Source of the DNA: Lachnospiraceae bacterium XBB2008
GTDB taxonomy: Bacteria > Bacillota > Clostridia > Lachnospirales > Lachnospiraceae
Reading direction: 5' to 3'
DNA: 64,000 bases
Assembly: GCA_900102235.1 (NCBI GenBank)
Contig: FMVL01000003.1
Coordinates: 434,001 to 498,000 of the forward strand
A program made the translations under genes and the position numbers. Under the pieces are notes generated by a model that was given only the letters and a program-made list of their open reading frames with translations, did not search any database and was not told the origin of the DNA. This document shows positions 9,292-17,754 of the stretch, one piece after another (the first letter of the stretch is position 1; the number at the start of each line of letters is the position of its first letter).

Positions 9292-9495
9292 TCAGCCTAT
9301 GGAGCTGATGAAATTGAAACCATACTGGAATGCCATATCAAGTACGGCGATAAGTGCGCCGACAAGAACGGATATGACAATAACGGCTGCTGTCTGCTTT
9401 CCGAGTGAAGACGGATCAGGCCAGCTCACCTTCCTGAATTCAGCTTTAACACCGTCGAAGAATTTTACTTTGTTTTCGCTACTGTTATCAGACAT
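9292..9495 (-). CDS. secE: Preprotein translocase subunit SecE
   Basis: 67 residues: a soluble N-terminal half with FFDGVKAEFRKVSWP, the SecE signature, then a single membrane segment (TAAVIVISVLVGALIAVLD). SecE clamps the SecY channel. GAAGGAG precedes the ATG. In the conserved rpmG-secE-nusG order. Confidence 0.97.
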   Translation of the reverse strand: MSDNSSENKVKFFDGVKAEFRKVSWPDPSSLGKQTAAVIVISVLVGALIAVLDMAFQYGFNFISSIG

Positions 9496-9524
9496 AGCTG
9501 CTCCTTCCTTCGCCGTAAGGTGAA

Positions 9525-9674
9525 TTACTTGGTTTCCTTATGCAGAGTATGTCTCTGGCAGAATCTGCAGTACTTCTTTGTTTCCATACGATCGGGATGA
9601 TTCTTTTTCTCCTTGGTCGTATTATAGTTACGATTCTTACATTCTGTACAAGCCAGTGTTATCTTAGTACGCAT
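9525..9674 (-). CDS. rpmG: 50S ribosomal protein L33
   Basis: A 49-residue gene, [20 protein letters not shown] at the start and ending [15 protein letters not shown]. The two CxxC pairs (CTEC, CRFC) are the zinc ribbon of the cysteine-containing (C+) form of L33. GGAGGA stands seven bases before the ATG. First gene of the rpmG-secE-nusG-rplK-rplA unit; its own promoter lies at 9752-9780. Confidence 0.97.
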   Translation of the reverse strand: MRTKITLACTECKNRNYNTTKEKKNHPDRMETKKYCRFCQRHTLHKETK

Positions 9675-9716
9675 CTCATATTCCTCCGAATGCTTCAAAT
9701 AGATACTTTTTTACGC

Positions 9717-9746
9717 ACAAAAAAAAGAGCCGAACTCTTTTGCGCT
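9717..9746 (-). terminator. Terminator-like hairpin in rpmG leader
   Basis: Minus strand AAAAGAG-ttcgg-CTCTTTTTTTT, extended by GCGC/GTGC pairing. It can terminate readthrough from the FliD-like gene but begins at the predicted start of the rpmG transcript, so it may also attenuate that operon. Confidence 0.7.
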
Positions 9747-9751
9747 CACTC

Positions 9752-9780
9752 AATGTAACATATAAATAAGTAAGTGTCAA
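9752..9780 (-). promoter_or_regulatory. Promoter of rpmG-secE-nusG operon
   Basis: Minus strand TTGACA (9775-9780), 17-base spacer, TACATT (9752-9757). The -35 box overlaps the stop codon of the FliD-like gene. Confidence 0.75.
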
Positions 9781-11096
9781 CAATAACTGTTAAAGAGCAT
9801 ACCCGAATAAGCACTCATCGTATAAGGTGAGGCAAAGGTCTTACCGGGGTTCTTGTAAGCTACTATGGTCTTGTCCGCATAGTTGAGCGGGTTAAGAGCG
9901 ATATCATTGGACTTGCGGAGCAGAGTCTGAGCAAATCCCTTGATCGATGAAGCCGTCTCTGCTGCGGATCCTTCCCTTACTGATTTCTTAAAGGTTTCCT
10001 CGTCAAGTTCGAGCGTTCCGTCAACATTGAGGTTAACGCCCACTTCCGTCAGTCCTTCCGCATAAGCGCGGCTGATGGCCGACATCTCATTGACCAGCCT
10101 GCTGGAAATGGGATGTGTATCGGAATACTCGGCTGCCGTCTTGACAAAAGTATTATACCCGTCGATCAGTGTACTGATATTCTCTGTCATCGATTCAACG
10201 TCCGTCATAAGACCGACATGAGTCTGCTGACCCTCAGGGCTTACTCCCTTGAGCGTCAGTTCATACATCTGACCTACGGTAAAGTTGTTGCTCGAAGCTG
10301 TCTTGGGCTCGCCGTTTAAAGTAAACTCGGCATCGGATCCGATCCTGGACGTATAATCCAGTCCGAAATACTCAACCGCTCCGGAAGCCTTGGAACTGTC
10401 GGCATCGCTGATGCTGAATATGATACCGGTTCCGTCCTTGGCGCCCGTTTCAATGGACTCTACTCTTAAGTACGACCTTTCACCGGAGTCATCGCTTATG
10501 ACTTCGGCATTTAATCCGACATTGGAGTTATTGATAAGCCTTGCCAGCCTGTCCTGTACCTCACGGTTGGTGTCGGTATTCTTTATATTGAACTGGAACT
10601 CATATCTGAGTTCTCCATTATTCTTGATATTAACGTCGAATGAATACGTATCGGGCTCAAGCTCAACTGCTTCATCATTAGGAAGGAAACGTCCGAGATT
10701 GATCTGAGGCGATGCCAGATGTTTTACCTCTATATCAAACTCGGGAGCACCCGAATCCTCATCGATATCACCGATGAACTTAGCCTCAACAAGCGATTCA
10801 TCGCTCGTAGCAGCTGCCTTCTTATTAAGGATGTCATCCTCATCCAGTCCGCCGACGGATGCGATAGCATTCTTAAGCGAACGTGCATTTTCTTTCACGC
10901 CAACAACATACTGACGACCTTCGTCGGTATTATCCAGAATATAGAGGGGTGAGTCTTTGTTGATCTTGACGATGGAGTTATAGACTCCACGCAATTCAGA
11001 CTTCTTGTGCGTATCGTACGGCGAATTAGTCTTATCCGCATACGTAGACAAGTAGAAATTATGAATATTGTTCAGAATCGCAATATTATTAGCCAT
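9777..11096 (-). CDS. FliD-like flagellar cap/hook-associated protein
   Basis: 439 residues. The N-terminal ~120 residues and the central part (ASPQINLGRFL, FQFNIKNTDTNREVQDRLARLINNS, the LTLKG stretch) follow the FliD_N and FliD_C pattern: hypervariable beta domains between coiled-coil ends. The end, NSYC, is compact and hydrophobic as expected for a cap subunit packing into a filament tip. It is shorter at the N-terminus than typical FliD and has no flagellar neighbours here, so it may be a stand-alone or diverged cap paralogue. AGGAGG precedes the ATG. No signal peptide, consistent with flagellar type III export. Confidence 0.65.
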   Translation of the reverse strand: MANNIAILNNIHNFYLSTYADKTNSPYDTHKKSELRGVYNSIVKINKDSPLYILDNTDEGRQYVVGVKENARSLKNAIASVGGLDEDDILNKKAAATSDESLVEAKFIGDIDEDSGAPEFDIEVKHLASPQINLGRFLPNDEAVELEPDTYSFDVNIKNNGELRYEFQFNIKNTDTNREVQDRLARLINNSNVGLNAEVISDDSGERSYLRVESIETGAKDGTGIIFSISDADSSKASGAVEYFGLDYTSRIGSDAEFTLNGEPKTASSNNFTVGQMYELTLKGVSPEGQQTHVGLMTDVESMTENISTLIDGYNTFVKTAAEYSDTHPISSRLVNEMSAISRAYAEGLTEVGVNLNVDGTLELDEETFKKSVREGSAAETASSIKGFAQTLLRKSNDIALNPLNYADKTIVAYKNPGKTFASPYTMSAYSGMLFNSYC

Positions 11097-11194
11097 AACG
11101 TCTGCCCCTCCTTTCTTCCATGAATGTGTGGCAGCTCTTATACCATCCTCTGAGCCCGTATCCGTCGGGTTCGTGTATCCGGATTGGTTGCCTT

Positions 11195-11240
11195 TAACTA
11201 AAAATGGAGATAGTTATACTGATACTTATCCATTTAGTTA
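11195..11240 (-). other. 5' stem-loop in FliD-like mRNA
   Basis: TAACTAAATGGA pairs with TCCATTTTTAGTTA across a ~20-base AT-rich loop. Its outer edge coincides with the predicted transcription start near 11239, so the mRNA would begin with a hairpin that could stabilise it. Confidence 0.45.
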
Positions 11241-11245
11241 GAATA

Positions 11246-11274
11246 AACATAACATGCCGGGGAATCAAATGCAA
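11246..11274 (-). promoter_or_regulatory. Promoter of FliD-like gene
   Basis: Minus strand TTGCAT (11269-11274), 17-base spacer, TATGTT (11246-11251). The leader to the ATG at 11096 would be about 140 bases. Confidence 0.5.
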
Positions 11275-11337
11275 GACCTTTTTTGAAAAAACTTGAATAT
11301 TTTTCAGATTATTTTTAATTTTATCAGAAATGTGATG

Positions 11338-13059
11338 TTATTTCAAATAAATGATACATTTTCCGGGGATTGTTAAGGTAGAGTTATGTAAACTAATGTT
11401 GGCGTCTGATCCGGCAGCGCATAAAACGCCCGCGATCGCTGCATCCGCATCCATTACGCCCGCAAGGTCGACTTCGGTGGCATCATCACCGTTATTGTAT
11501 ACGATAGTGATGCTTTCCCCGTTCCAGGTTTTCGTGATGACCGCGATATTCCCTTCCGTAAGCCCTTCGGCGATCTCTATCTCCCCACGCGCGATCTCAG
11601 GGTAGGCATTCCTGATCGCAAGCGCTTCCTTATAATATGAATATAAAGAATCCGGATCCTTCATCTGTTCGTCCGCGGGAGCAAAGCTCTGCTCGATATC
11701 CTTATCCGCTCCTTCGGGATCGTTGCATATGCCGGTCGTATCCGTCACTGACCAGTTCATGTGCAGCCGCTTGTTTTCATCGGGCTTGCCCTTCGACTTC
11801 ATTCCTATCTCTTCACCGTAATAGATAAAAGGTGATCCGTTCATGGAAAGCAAGAGTCCGGCGGTCATCTTAAGTGCCACAGGGTCGCTCATGACAGCAT
11901 TGGCCACGCGACCCATGTCATGATTGGTGATAAAGGGAGCATCTATATAATCCGGGTTGGCTGCGCCGAATGTTTCCTGGTATTCCAGGCAGGCCCTGAC
12001 GAACTTGTCCGCACCCAGAGTACCCCGTCCCGCTTTGATGAGCTTGCCTTCGGCATCGGCCGCATCAAAGTTAAAGAAACTAGGAGTTGCGCTCGCGTAA
12101 TATTCGGCGATGGTCTTCTCGGGCGCCCAGACCTCGGATACCATATAGAAATCAGGATCACGGCTCAGACAATATTCATAGTAGTCGTGAAGGAACTCAA
12201 TATTATAGGAAGAAGATGCGTCGTCATAATGCATGGCGGCGTCCATCCTGAATCCGTCACAGCCTAAGTCGATCCAGTAATCGGCTACCTTTTTCAGTTC
12301 GTCCGCCACTGCTTCGTTAGACAGATTAAGATCCGGCTGTGTATAGTAGAACACTGCCTCATAGTACCAGTCGCTCCCTGGCACATCGCAGTATGTCCCA
12401 TCGATCTTTTCCCTGGAAAAATGATAATAGTCAACATACGGGCAGACCGAGAGATCGGGTTCCTCTCCTTCCGGGAGGCTGCGCAGATAATCACACGCTT
12501 CCTTAAACCAGGGATGCTCATTCGATGAATGGTTGATGACCAGGTCAATGATCAGCCGTATCCCCTTCTCATGACAGGCATCGGCCAGCGACTTAAAATC
12601 ATCGTTGGTACCGAATGCCGGATCCACGGAATAATAGTCCGTCGTATCGTATTTATGATATGAAGGAGCCTCCATTATCGGGGTAAGCCAGATGCCGTTG
12701 CATCCGAGGTCCGTGATGTAATCAAGCTTGGACTCGATGCCCGCAAGATCCCCGCATCCGTCACCGTTACTGTCGGCAAATGATCCTGGGAAGATCTCGT
12801 AATAGTTGCGGTAATTATCGTCGATGATGTTGACAGGAAGTGTAGGGGCGGGCGGTGCGGCGGCGTCTGTGGCTGCTTCAGTGCTGTCAGCCGATGCGAC
12901 GCCGGGTGCTGTGGCATCCGTGGCTGTTTCAGCGTTGTCAGTCGAGGCGGCGCCGGGTGCTGCTTCTCCGGACGGGCGCATATTTCCACATCCGGCGAGC
13001 ATGCAGGTCACCAAACCTAGTGCCAGTATTCTGTTTACTACAGTCAGTTTCTTTTTCAC
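11338..13059 (-). CDS. GH13 alpha-amylase-like lipoprotein
   Basis: 573 residues starting at a GTG (13059) with AGGAAG upstream. Lipobox LAGC puts the lipidated Cys at residue 24; residues 30-72 are an Ala/Thr/Asp/Pro linker containing an internal duplication. The GH13 (alpha/beta)8 barrel follows with all hallmark regions: DLVINHSS, GFRMDAAMHY (nucleophile Asp ~273), YMVSEVWAPE (acid/base Glu ~309) and FITNHDMGR (Asp ~381), then a C-terminal beta domain. It should cleave starch or maltodextrins at the cell surface, feeding the MalEFG transporter encoded upstream on the same strand. Oligo-1,6-glucosidase or neopullulanase activity is equally possible from sequence alone. Confidence 0.93.
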   Translation of the reverse strand: MKKKLTVVNRILALGLVTCMLAGCGNMRPSGEAAPGAASTDNAETATDATAPGVASADSTEAATDAAAPPAPTLPVNIIDDNYRNYYEIFPGSFADSNGDGCGDLAGIESKLDYITDLGCNGIWLTPIMEAPSYHKYDTTDYYSVDPAFGTNDDFKSLADACHEKGIRLIIDLVINHSSNEHPWFKEACDYLRSLPEGEEPDLSVCPYVDYYHFSREKIDGTYCDVPGSDWYYEAVFYYTQPDLNLSNEAVADELKKVADYWIDLGCDGFRMDAAMHYDDASSSYNIEFLHDYYEYCLSRDPDFYMVSEVWAPEKTIAEYYASATPSFFNFDAADAEGKLIKAGRGTLGADKFVRACLEYQETFGAANPDYIDAPFITNHDMGRVANAVMSDPVALKMTAGLLLSMNGSPFIYYGEEIGMKSKGKPDENKRLHMNWSVTDTTGICNDPEGADKDIEQSFAPADEQMKDPDSLYSYYKEALAIRNAYPEIARGEIEIAEGLTEGNIAVITKTWNGESITIVYNNGDDATEVDLAGVMDADAAIAGVLCAAGSDANISLHNSTLTIPGKCIIYLK

Positions 13060-13095
13060 AGTTTCTTCCTACATTTATGGGGTATGCCCCGCCTC

Positions 13096-13560
13096 CATCT
13101 CGCCTTCTCCGGTTCGCTCCGCTATGACCCATCCTTGCCCTAAACGCCACTAAATTGCCGCCATGGGTCATAAATCTCCGTCGCACGGGCCTCTCCTGAT
13201 CATCTTCATGTCTCTCCGGTTCGCTCCGCCATGACCCATCCTATCCATAAACGCCGCTAAATTGCCGCCGCGGGTCATAAATCTCCGTCGCGCGGGCCTC
13301 TCCTGATCATCTTCATGTCTCTCCGGTTCGCTCCGCCATGACCCATCCTATCCATAAACGCCGCTAAATTGCCGCCGTGGGTCATAAACCTGTGTCGCAC
13401 AGGCCTCTGCTGAGCATCTTCACGCTTCTCCGACCCGCTTTGGCATGACCCGTCCATGACCTAAACACTACTAAACTATGCCTTTGGGTCATAAATCCGC
13501 GTCGCACAGGCCTCAGCCGAACATCTTCACGCTTCTCCGACCCGCTTTTGCATGACGCAC
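13096..13560. repeat. Intergenic tandem array, 107-bp period
   Basis: Between malG and the amylase gene (575 bases without a gene). The element CATGACCCATCC recurs at 13123, 13230, 13337, 13444 and, degenerate, 13551: exactly 107 bases each time. In the first four copies it is followed ~35 bases on by the inverted sequence TGGGTCATAAA, giving a potential hairpin per unit. Copies 2 and 3 are almost identical; 4 and 5 have diverged. Short frames across the array are repeat artefacts, not genes. Confidence 0.95.
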
Positions 13561-13587
13561 GCATCCGCAAAGCATCCTCAGTCACAA

Positions 13588-13618
13588 ATGCACCACCCGG
13601 AGGATCCGGATGGTGCAT
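13588..13618 (-). terminator. Hairpin after malG
   Basis: ATGCACCA...TGGTGCAT with inner CCGGA/TCCGG pairing. On the minus strand it is followed by TTTGTG, a weak T tract, so termination of the malEFG transcript may be partial. Confidence 0.6.
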
Positions 13619-13634
13619 ATAACCCGAGATAATA

Positions 13635-14486
13635 TCAGCCTTTGACTGCTCCGCCGGTAACTCCCTCCACATAGTACCTCTGCAGGCACATGAACAGGAT
13701 CGTTACGGGGATCGCAACCAATATACCGCCGGCGCAGAACCTGGTGAAGTATCCCTGATAGTCAGCGGTGTTGACCCAGTTGTACAGAGCTACTGCCACG
13801 TTGTATCCGTCGGTGTTGCCGAACGCTACATACGAAGCAAATACGTAATCGCACCAGGGAGCCATGAAAGCAACAAGTGCGGTATAAATGATGATGGGCT
13901 TCGATAGCGGGATGATCATGTTAAAGAACACCCTCGCGCGGGATGCGCCGTCGATCCTGGCAGCCTCATCCAGAGATTTCGGGATCGTATCGAAATAGCC
14001 CTTACATACATAGTAGCCCATACCTGAACTGGCAACTCCTATCAGGATCAGTCCGGGAACCGCTCCTGCCTGAGTTAAGTTAAACAGTTTGAGCAGAAAG
14101 TATAAGCAGATCATGGTCAGGAATCCGGGGAACATGCCAAGGATCAGCCAGAATCGCATCAGCAGCTCGCGGCCTTTGAATCTCATACGCGACAGTGCAT
14201 ATGAAACCATGAGAACCATGATGGTCTGTCCTATGGATACGAATATCGCTATGGTCAGCGTGTTCGCATACCAGTGAACGAACTTGGATGAGTTGCCGAA
14301 CAGCCATACATAATTGTCCAGCGAGAACCTCTTCGGCACCAGATAATTGACCATGCCGCCGTACTCTCCGGTGGCAGATCTGAAACTCTGAAGGATGATG
14401 CATACAAAAGGGAACAGCCATATGATGCTCATCACTATCAATGCAAGATATGCAAAGAAATTACTTATTCTGCGTGATTTACTCAT
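13635..14486 (-). CDS. Maltodextrin ABC transporter permease (MalG-type)
   Basis: 283 residues with six predicted membrane segments and the EAA loop of binding-protein-dependent permeases (IPKSLDEAARIDGASRARVF). This loop docks the ATPase, usually a shared MsmX/MsiK-type subunit in Firmicutes; none is encoded here. Start codon overlaps the MalF stop as TAATG, so the two are co-translated. Sugar identity is inferred from the amylase and MalE neighbours. Confidence 0.93.
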   Translation of the reverse strand: MSKSRRISNFFAYLALIVMSIIWLFPFVCIILQSFRSATGEYGGMVNYLVPKRFSLDNYVWLFGNSSKFVHWYANTLTIAIFVSIGQTIMVLMVSYALSRMRFKGRELLMRFWLILGMFPGFLTMICLYFLLKLFNLTQAGAVPGLILIGVASSGMGYYVCKGYFDTIPKSLDEAARIDGASRARVFFNMIIPLSKPIIIYTALVAFMAPWCDYVFASYVAFGNTDGYNVAVALYNWVNTADYQGYFTRFCAGGILVAIPVTILFMCLQRYYVEGVTGGAVKG

Positions 14487-15862
14487 TATTGGAAGCCCTC
14501 CTCATCTCTTACTGACGGCAGGAAACTGTATACCACCAGTGAAACTATGGATACCACCATGAATACCATGATACCCAGAACAGCTGCCATACGATAATTG
14601 GATGACTGGATAGTCAGCTTGTACAGCCAGGTTACCAGCAGGTCGGTATATCCCGCAGCGCCGGTGAGCTGTACGGATTTGGGTTCACCCCTCGACAACA
14701 GGTATATGACGTTGAAGTTATTCAGGTTGCCGGTAAAACTCGTGAGCAAGTAAGGCCCTGTCACAAAGAGCATATAAGGTAACGTGATCTTACGGAATGT
14801 CTGCCAGGAACTTGCACCGTCTATCTTGGCGGATTCATAAAGATCCTCGGGAATATTCATCAGAAGTCCCGTGCATATGAGCATCACATACGGGATACCT
14901 ATCCAGAGGTTTAAGAGTATGATCAGTATCCTCGCATACATCGCGTTATCCCAGAAAGGGATCGGCGAGGATATGAGCCCCCATTTGATAAAGTAGGAAT
15001 TGACCAGTCCGTCAGCCGCAAACATCTTGGATACATACAGCAGTGAAACGAACTGAGGGATGGCTATCGTCATGACCAGGATCGTTCGCCACAGTTTCTT
15101 GAACTTGATGCCCTTCTTATTTATCAGGATAGCTACGGCCATACCGCCGAAGTAGGTTAAGAAGGTTGCAAAGAAAGCCCAGACCAGCGTCCATGTAAGG
15201 ACTGTCACGAACGTCTTGCCGAAGCCGCCGGCCCCGAACGAGAACAGGTTCTTGAAGTTCTCCATTCCAACCCACGTGAACAGTTTGGACGGTGCCTGAT
15301 GAGTCGAGTCATAATTGGTAAAAGCAATGCATATCATGAATATGATAGGCAATACCATGAACAGGAATATACCCAGGCAGGGAAGAGCAAGAAGCGTCTT
15401 GTCAAAGTTCTCATCTATCAGCGAGAACAGATCGAGCTTATTGGATCCCAACGATCTGCCTTCTTTGAGTTTCAGTTCTTCATTCCTGTTTTCGCGGATA
15501 TTCATCCTCCATACGAGAATGAACGCAAGTAAAAGAATAAAGCTTAAGATACCGTATAGCAGGATCAGGAAACTGTTATCGCCATAGACCGTGACAAAAG
15601 TATCCGGATCCATATGAGTCTCCGTATCACCCAGAGTGGTCAGCTTGGACATATACTTCCATCCGAAACCGATCATGTACCAGATGAACAGAACCTCTGC
15701 CGCCAAAAAGGCGACACCTCTTAAGACCAATCCTCTCATCATGGGGCCGAATCCCATGATCACATATGAGACTTTGGTCTTCCAGTCTCCCTGAGCAAAT
15801 GTCCGGCCTATTTCAGCAAGATCATTTCCCAGTGATCTGAAGAAATTTTTGATCTTATTCAT
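14486..15862 (-). CDS. Maltodextrin ABC transporter permease (MalF-type)
   Basis: 458 residues. The N-terminal ~130 residues add two membrane segments and an insert, as in MalF-type subunits; the core has six segments and an EAA loop, MNIPEDLYESAKIDGASSWQTF. Pairs with the MalG-type protein to form the channel. Separated from malE by 171 bases that contain a strong hairpin, an arrangement that normally keeps binding protein in excess over the permeases. Confidence 0.93.
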   Translation of the reverse strand: MNKIKNFFRSLGNDLAEIGRTFAQGDWKTKVSYVIMGFGPMMRGLVLRGVAFLAAEVLFIWYMIGFGWKYMSKLTTLGDTETHMDPDTFVTVYGDNSFLILLYGILSFILLLAFILVWRMNIRENRNEELKLKEGRSLGSNKLDLFSLIDENFDKTLLALPCLGIFLFMVLPIIFMICIAFTNYDSTHQAPSKLFTWVGMENFKNLFSFGAGGFGKTFVTVLTWTLVWAFFATFLTYFGGMAVAILINKKGIKFKKLWRTILVMTIAIPQFVSLLYVSKMFAADGLVNSYFIKWGLISSPIPFWDNAMYARILIILLNLWIGIPYVMLICTGLLMNIPEDLYESAKIDGASSWQTFRKITLPYMLFVTGPYLLTSFTGNLNNFNVIYLLSRGEPKSVQLTGAAGYTDLLVTWLYKLTIQSSNYRMAAVLGIMVFMVVSIVSLVVYSFLPSVRDEEGFQ

Positions 15863-15962
15863 AGCCCCCTCCGTCGAATCTTTAAATACCCCTTCGCAAT
15901 TAATGGATTAATGAAGCACATGCTTAGGAATACATGGATGTATTCCTATGTGCAATTATATC

Positions 15963-15994
15963 AAAAAAGCGGAGGGAGCGATAACTCCCTCCGC
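15963..15994 (-). terminator. Intercistronic terminator between malE and malF
   Basis: Nine-bp stem GCGGAGGGA/TCCCTCCGC with an eight-base loop, then six T on the minus strand. Probably a partial terminator that sets a high MalE:MalFG ratio. Confidence 0.85.
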
Positions 15995-16033
15995 ATGCAG
16001 AGTTGATTTAATAAGAACGATTGTTGTCAGGGA

Positions 16034-17377
16034 TTACTGTACGAAGCCTGCGCAACCATCATCATGGATCTTAAGTTCTGCCATCAGATCATCATCGGAT
16101 GAAGAAGATGTGATGGTACCGGACTCAACGTCCTTACCAAGAGCACCTGCAAGATCCCACCACTCACCGGGATACTGTCCCTGAGGAATAGTGAATGCAA
16201 GCTGCTCTGCAAGAGCTGTAAGTGCGGGGTCAGCCTTAACTGCTGAATCCTGCTGAGCTGCTACGTTTGAAGGACCCCAGCCCTGCTCGTTGAATCTTGC
16301 GAGCTGAGCATCTGTATCTGACAGGTACTGAGCCAGTTCATAGCAGAGTTTGAGCTTGCCGCCCTCTGTCTGAGGCTTAACGCCCATGAGCTTGAATCCG
16401 CCGAAACCTGAAAGCTGATAATCTTTTCCGTCAGAGCCCTTGAAGGTAGGAAGCTTGGAGCATGCATAGTTGTCACCAAGGATCTCCTGAAGTGCACTTG
16501 AATCCCATGTACCGTCTACGATAGCACCAACGTTGGTAGCTTCGCCTGCTGCGGAACCGTCAACGAAGATAGGGGACTCGATCATATTGATCATTGCCTT
16601 GTAAGCTACAAGACCTTCGGGTGAAGCATAGCTTGCTGTAGTGGATGTGAATGCACCTGCATCATCAGTTTCGAATGTACATTTAGCACCTGTAGCGAAG
16701 AAGAATGCTGCATTGTACCAAGCTGAATCAGCGTCCATGTAGAAGTTCTTGCCTGCTGCTTCACAATCCTCAAGAACCTTCTCAAGGCTTGAAGGATCGG
16801 TCACAACGCTCTTGTCATAATATAAGAAGTATCCGTTATCGGAAGTGAGCGGGAAAGCATAGATGGTGGAACCTGCTGTTGCTGCTCCTACGCTGCCTGC
16901 ATCGTTGTTAGCTGTTACCCAGTCACTGAATTCGGTGTTCAGAGGCTGAAGTGCACCTGCTGCAACCAGACGGGCCAGCTGATCCTGTGCGAAACCGTAG
17001 ATATCAGCACCTGCTTCAACGTCTGTGATCATGTTGGAAGCTGCATCGCCTTCGCCTGTAGCTTCAACTACTACTGTGTAGTCAACGCCCTTATCTGCGA
17101 TGAACTGGTCAGCGAGCTTCTGAGTAAGATCAACTACATTGTCAGCTGCCCAAATGGTAATGGAGCCTGAACCGTAATCGAATTCATCAGCTGCGGGAGC
17201 TTCTGCTGTCTCTTCTGCTGCGGGAGCTTCCTCTGTTGCTGCGGGAGCTTCTGCTTCTGTTGCTGCGGGTGTATCTGCAGCAGGAGCTGCAGGCTGTTCA
17301 GCAGCACCACCGCAAGCGGTAAGAGATAATGTCATTGCTGCTGTAGCAAAAAGCGCTACTAACTTTTTCATTTTCAT
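16034..17377 (-). CDS. Maltodextrin-binding lipoprotein (MalE-type)
   Basis: 447 residues. Lipobox LTAC with the lipidated Cys at position 22, an Ala/Pro/Glu/Thr linker to residue ~65, then a type 1 extracellular solute-binding domain (GSITIWAADN...; aromatic-rich C-terminal region with EWWDLAGALGKD). Captures the sugar and delivers it to the MalFG-type channel. AGGAGG lies eight bases upstream. Promoter and a LacI-type operator are present directly upstream, so this gene leads its own transcript. Confidence 0.93.
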   Translation of the reverse strand: MKMKKLVALFATAAMTLSLTACGGAAEQPAAPAADTPAATEAEAPAATEEAPAAEETAEAPAADEFDYGSGSITIWAADNVVDLTQKLADQFIADKGVDYTVVVEATGEGDAASNMITDVEAGADIYGFAQDQLARLVAAGALQPLNTEFSDWVTANNDAGSVGAATAGSTIYAFPLTSDNGYFLYYDKSVVTDPSSLEKVLEDCEAAGKNFYMDADSAWYNAAFFFATGAKCTFETDDAGAFTSTTASYASPEGLVAYKAMINMIESPIFVDGSAAGEATNVGAIVDGTWDSSALQEILGDNYACSKLPTFKGSDGKDYQLSGFGGFKLMGVKPQTEGGKLKLCYELAQYLSDTDAQLARFNEQGWGPSNVAAQQDSAVKADPALTALAEQLAFTIPQGQYPGEWWDLAGALGKDVESGTITSSSSDDDLMAELKIHDDGCAGFVQ

Positions 17378-17435
17378 GATTTCTCCTCCTAAAAATGTTG
17401 GTTTTCTAAACCTGTTTATTCAACTCCGGTCGCTT

Positions 17436-17448
17436 GCGCAACCGATTG
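17436..17448. promoter_or_regulatory. LacI-type operator at malE
   Basis: GCGCAACCGATTG lies just downstream of the malE -10 box, about +10 relative to the predicted start. The core CAACCGATTG is the exact reverse complement of the core at 20701-20710 before lacI. A LacI-family repressor bound here would block initiation. Confidence 0.7.
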
Positions 17449-17459
17449 TCTACGTTGTC

Positions 17460-17488
17460 AGTTTAACAATTTGGGGTCTCTCTGTCAA
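17460..17488 (-). promoter_or_regulatory. malE promoter
   Basis: Minus strand TTGACA (17483-17488), 17-base spacer, TAAACT (17460-17465). Consensus -35. Confidence 0.85.
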
Positions 17489-17538
17489 CTATACTTTTTT
17501 ACCTATAACAAGGTATCCGTTTTGTGCAAAATGAACTA

Positions 17539-17754
17539 TCAGACCTCAAAACTGCTGAATCTCTTATACATGTCACGATACCTGAATCTGATCAGTTCAT
17601 TCTTTTCCAGAATATCCTTCTCTGTCCCGGTATACTGGCATCTGATGCAGTAATACTCCTTCTTTTCCTTATCATAGAACATGTCTATATCCAGATCCCG
17701 CAGGAAGCATGACGGGCATCTGTAGTTCAGTTTGCCTTTTCCAGCCTGAGCCAT
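17539..17754 (-). CDS. Small zinc-ribbon protein
   Basis: 71 residues with two CxxC pairs, CPSC (~13-16) and CIRC (~36-39), 20 residues apart: a zinc ribbon, followed by a charged helix ending RYRDMYKRFSSFEV. Function unknown. Its ATG lies inside the end of the upstream 617-residue gene in another frame (28-base overlap) and has AGGAGG seven bases before it, so the two are translationally coupled. A DNA- or RNA-binding or polymerase-associated role is possible but not shown. Confidence 0.75.
   Translation of the reverse strand: MAQAGKGKLNYRCPSCFLRDLDIDMFYDKEKKEYYCIRCQYTGTEKDILEKNELIRFRYRDMYKRFSSFEV

Noticed and set aside
13096-13560. CRISPR array
   Set aside because: Units are 107 bp and nearly identical throughout, with no short repeats alternating with unique spacers and no cas genes.
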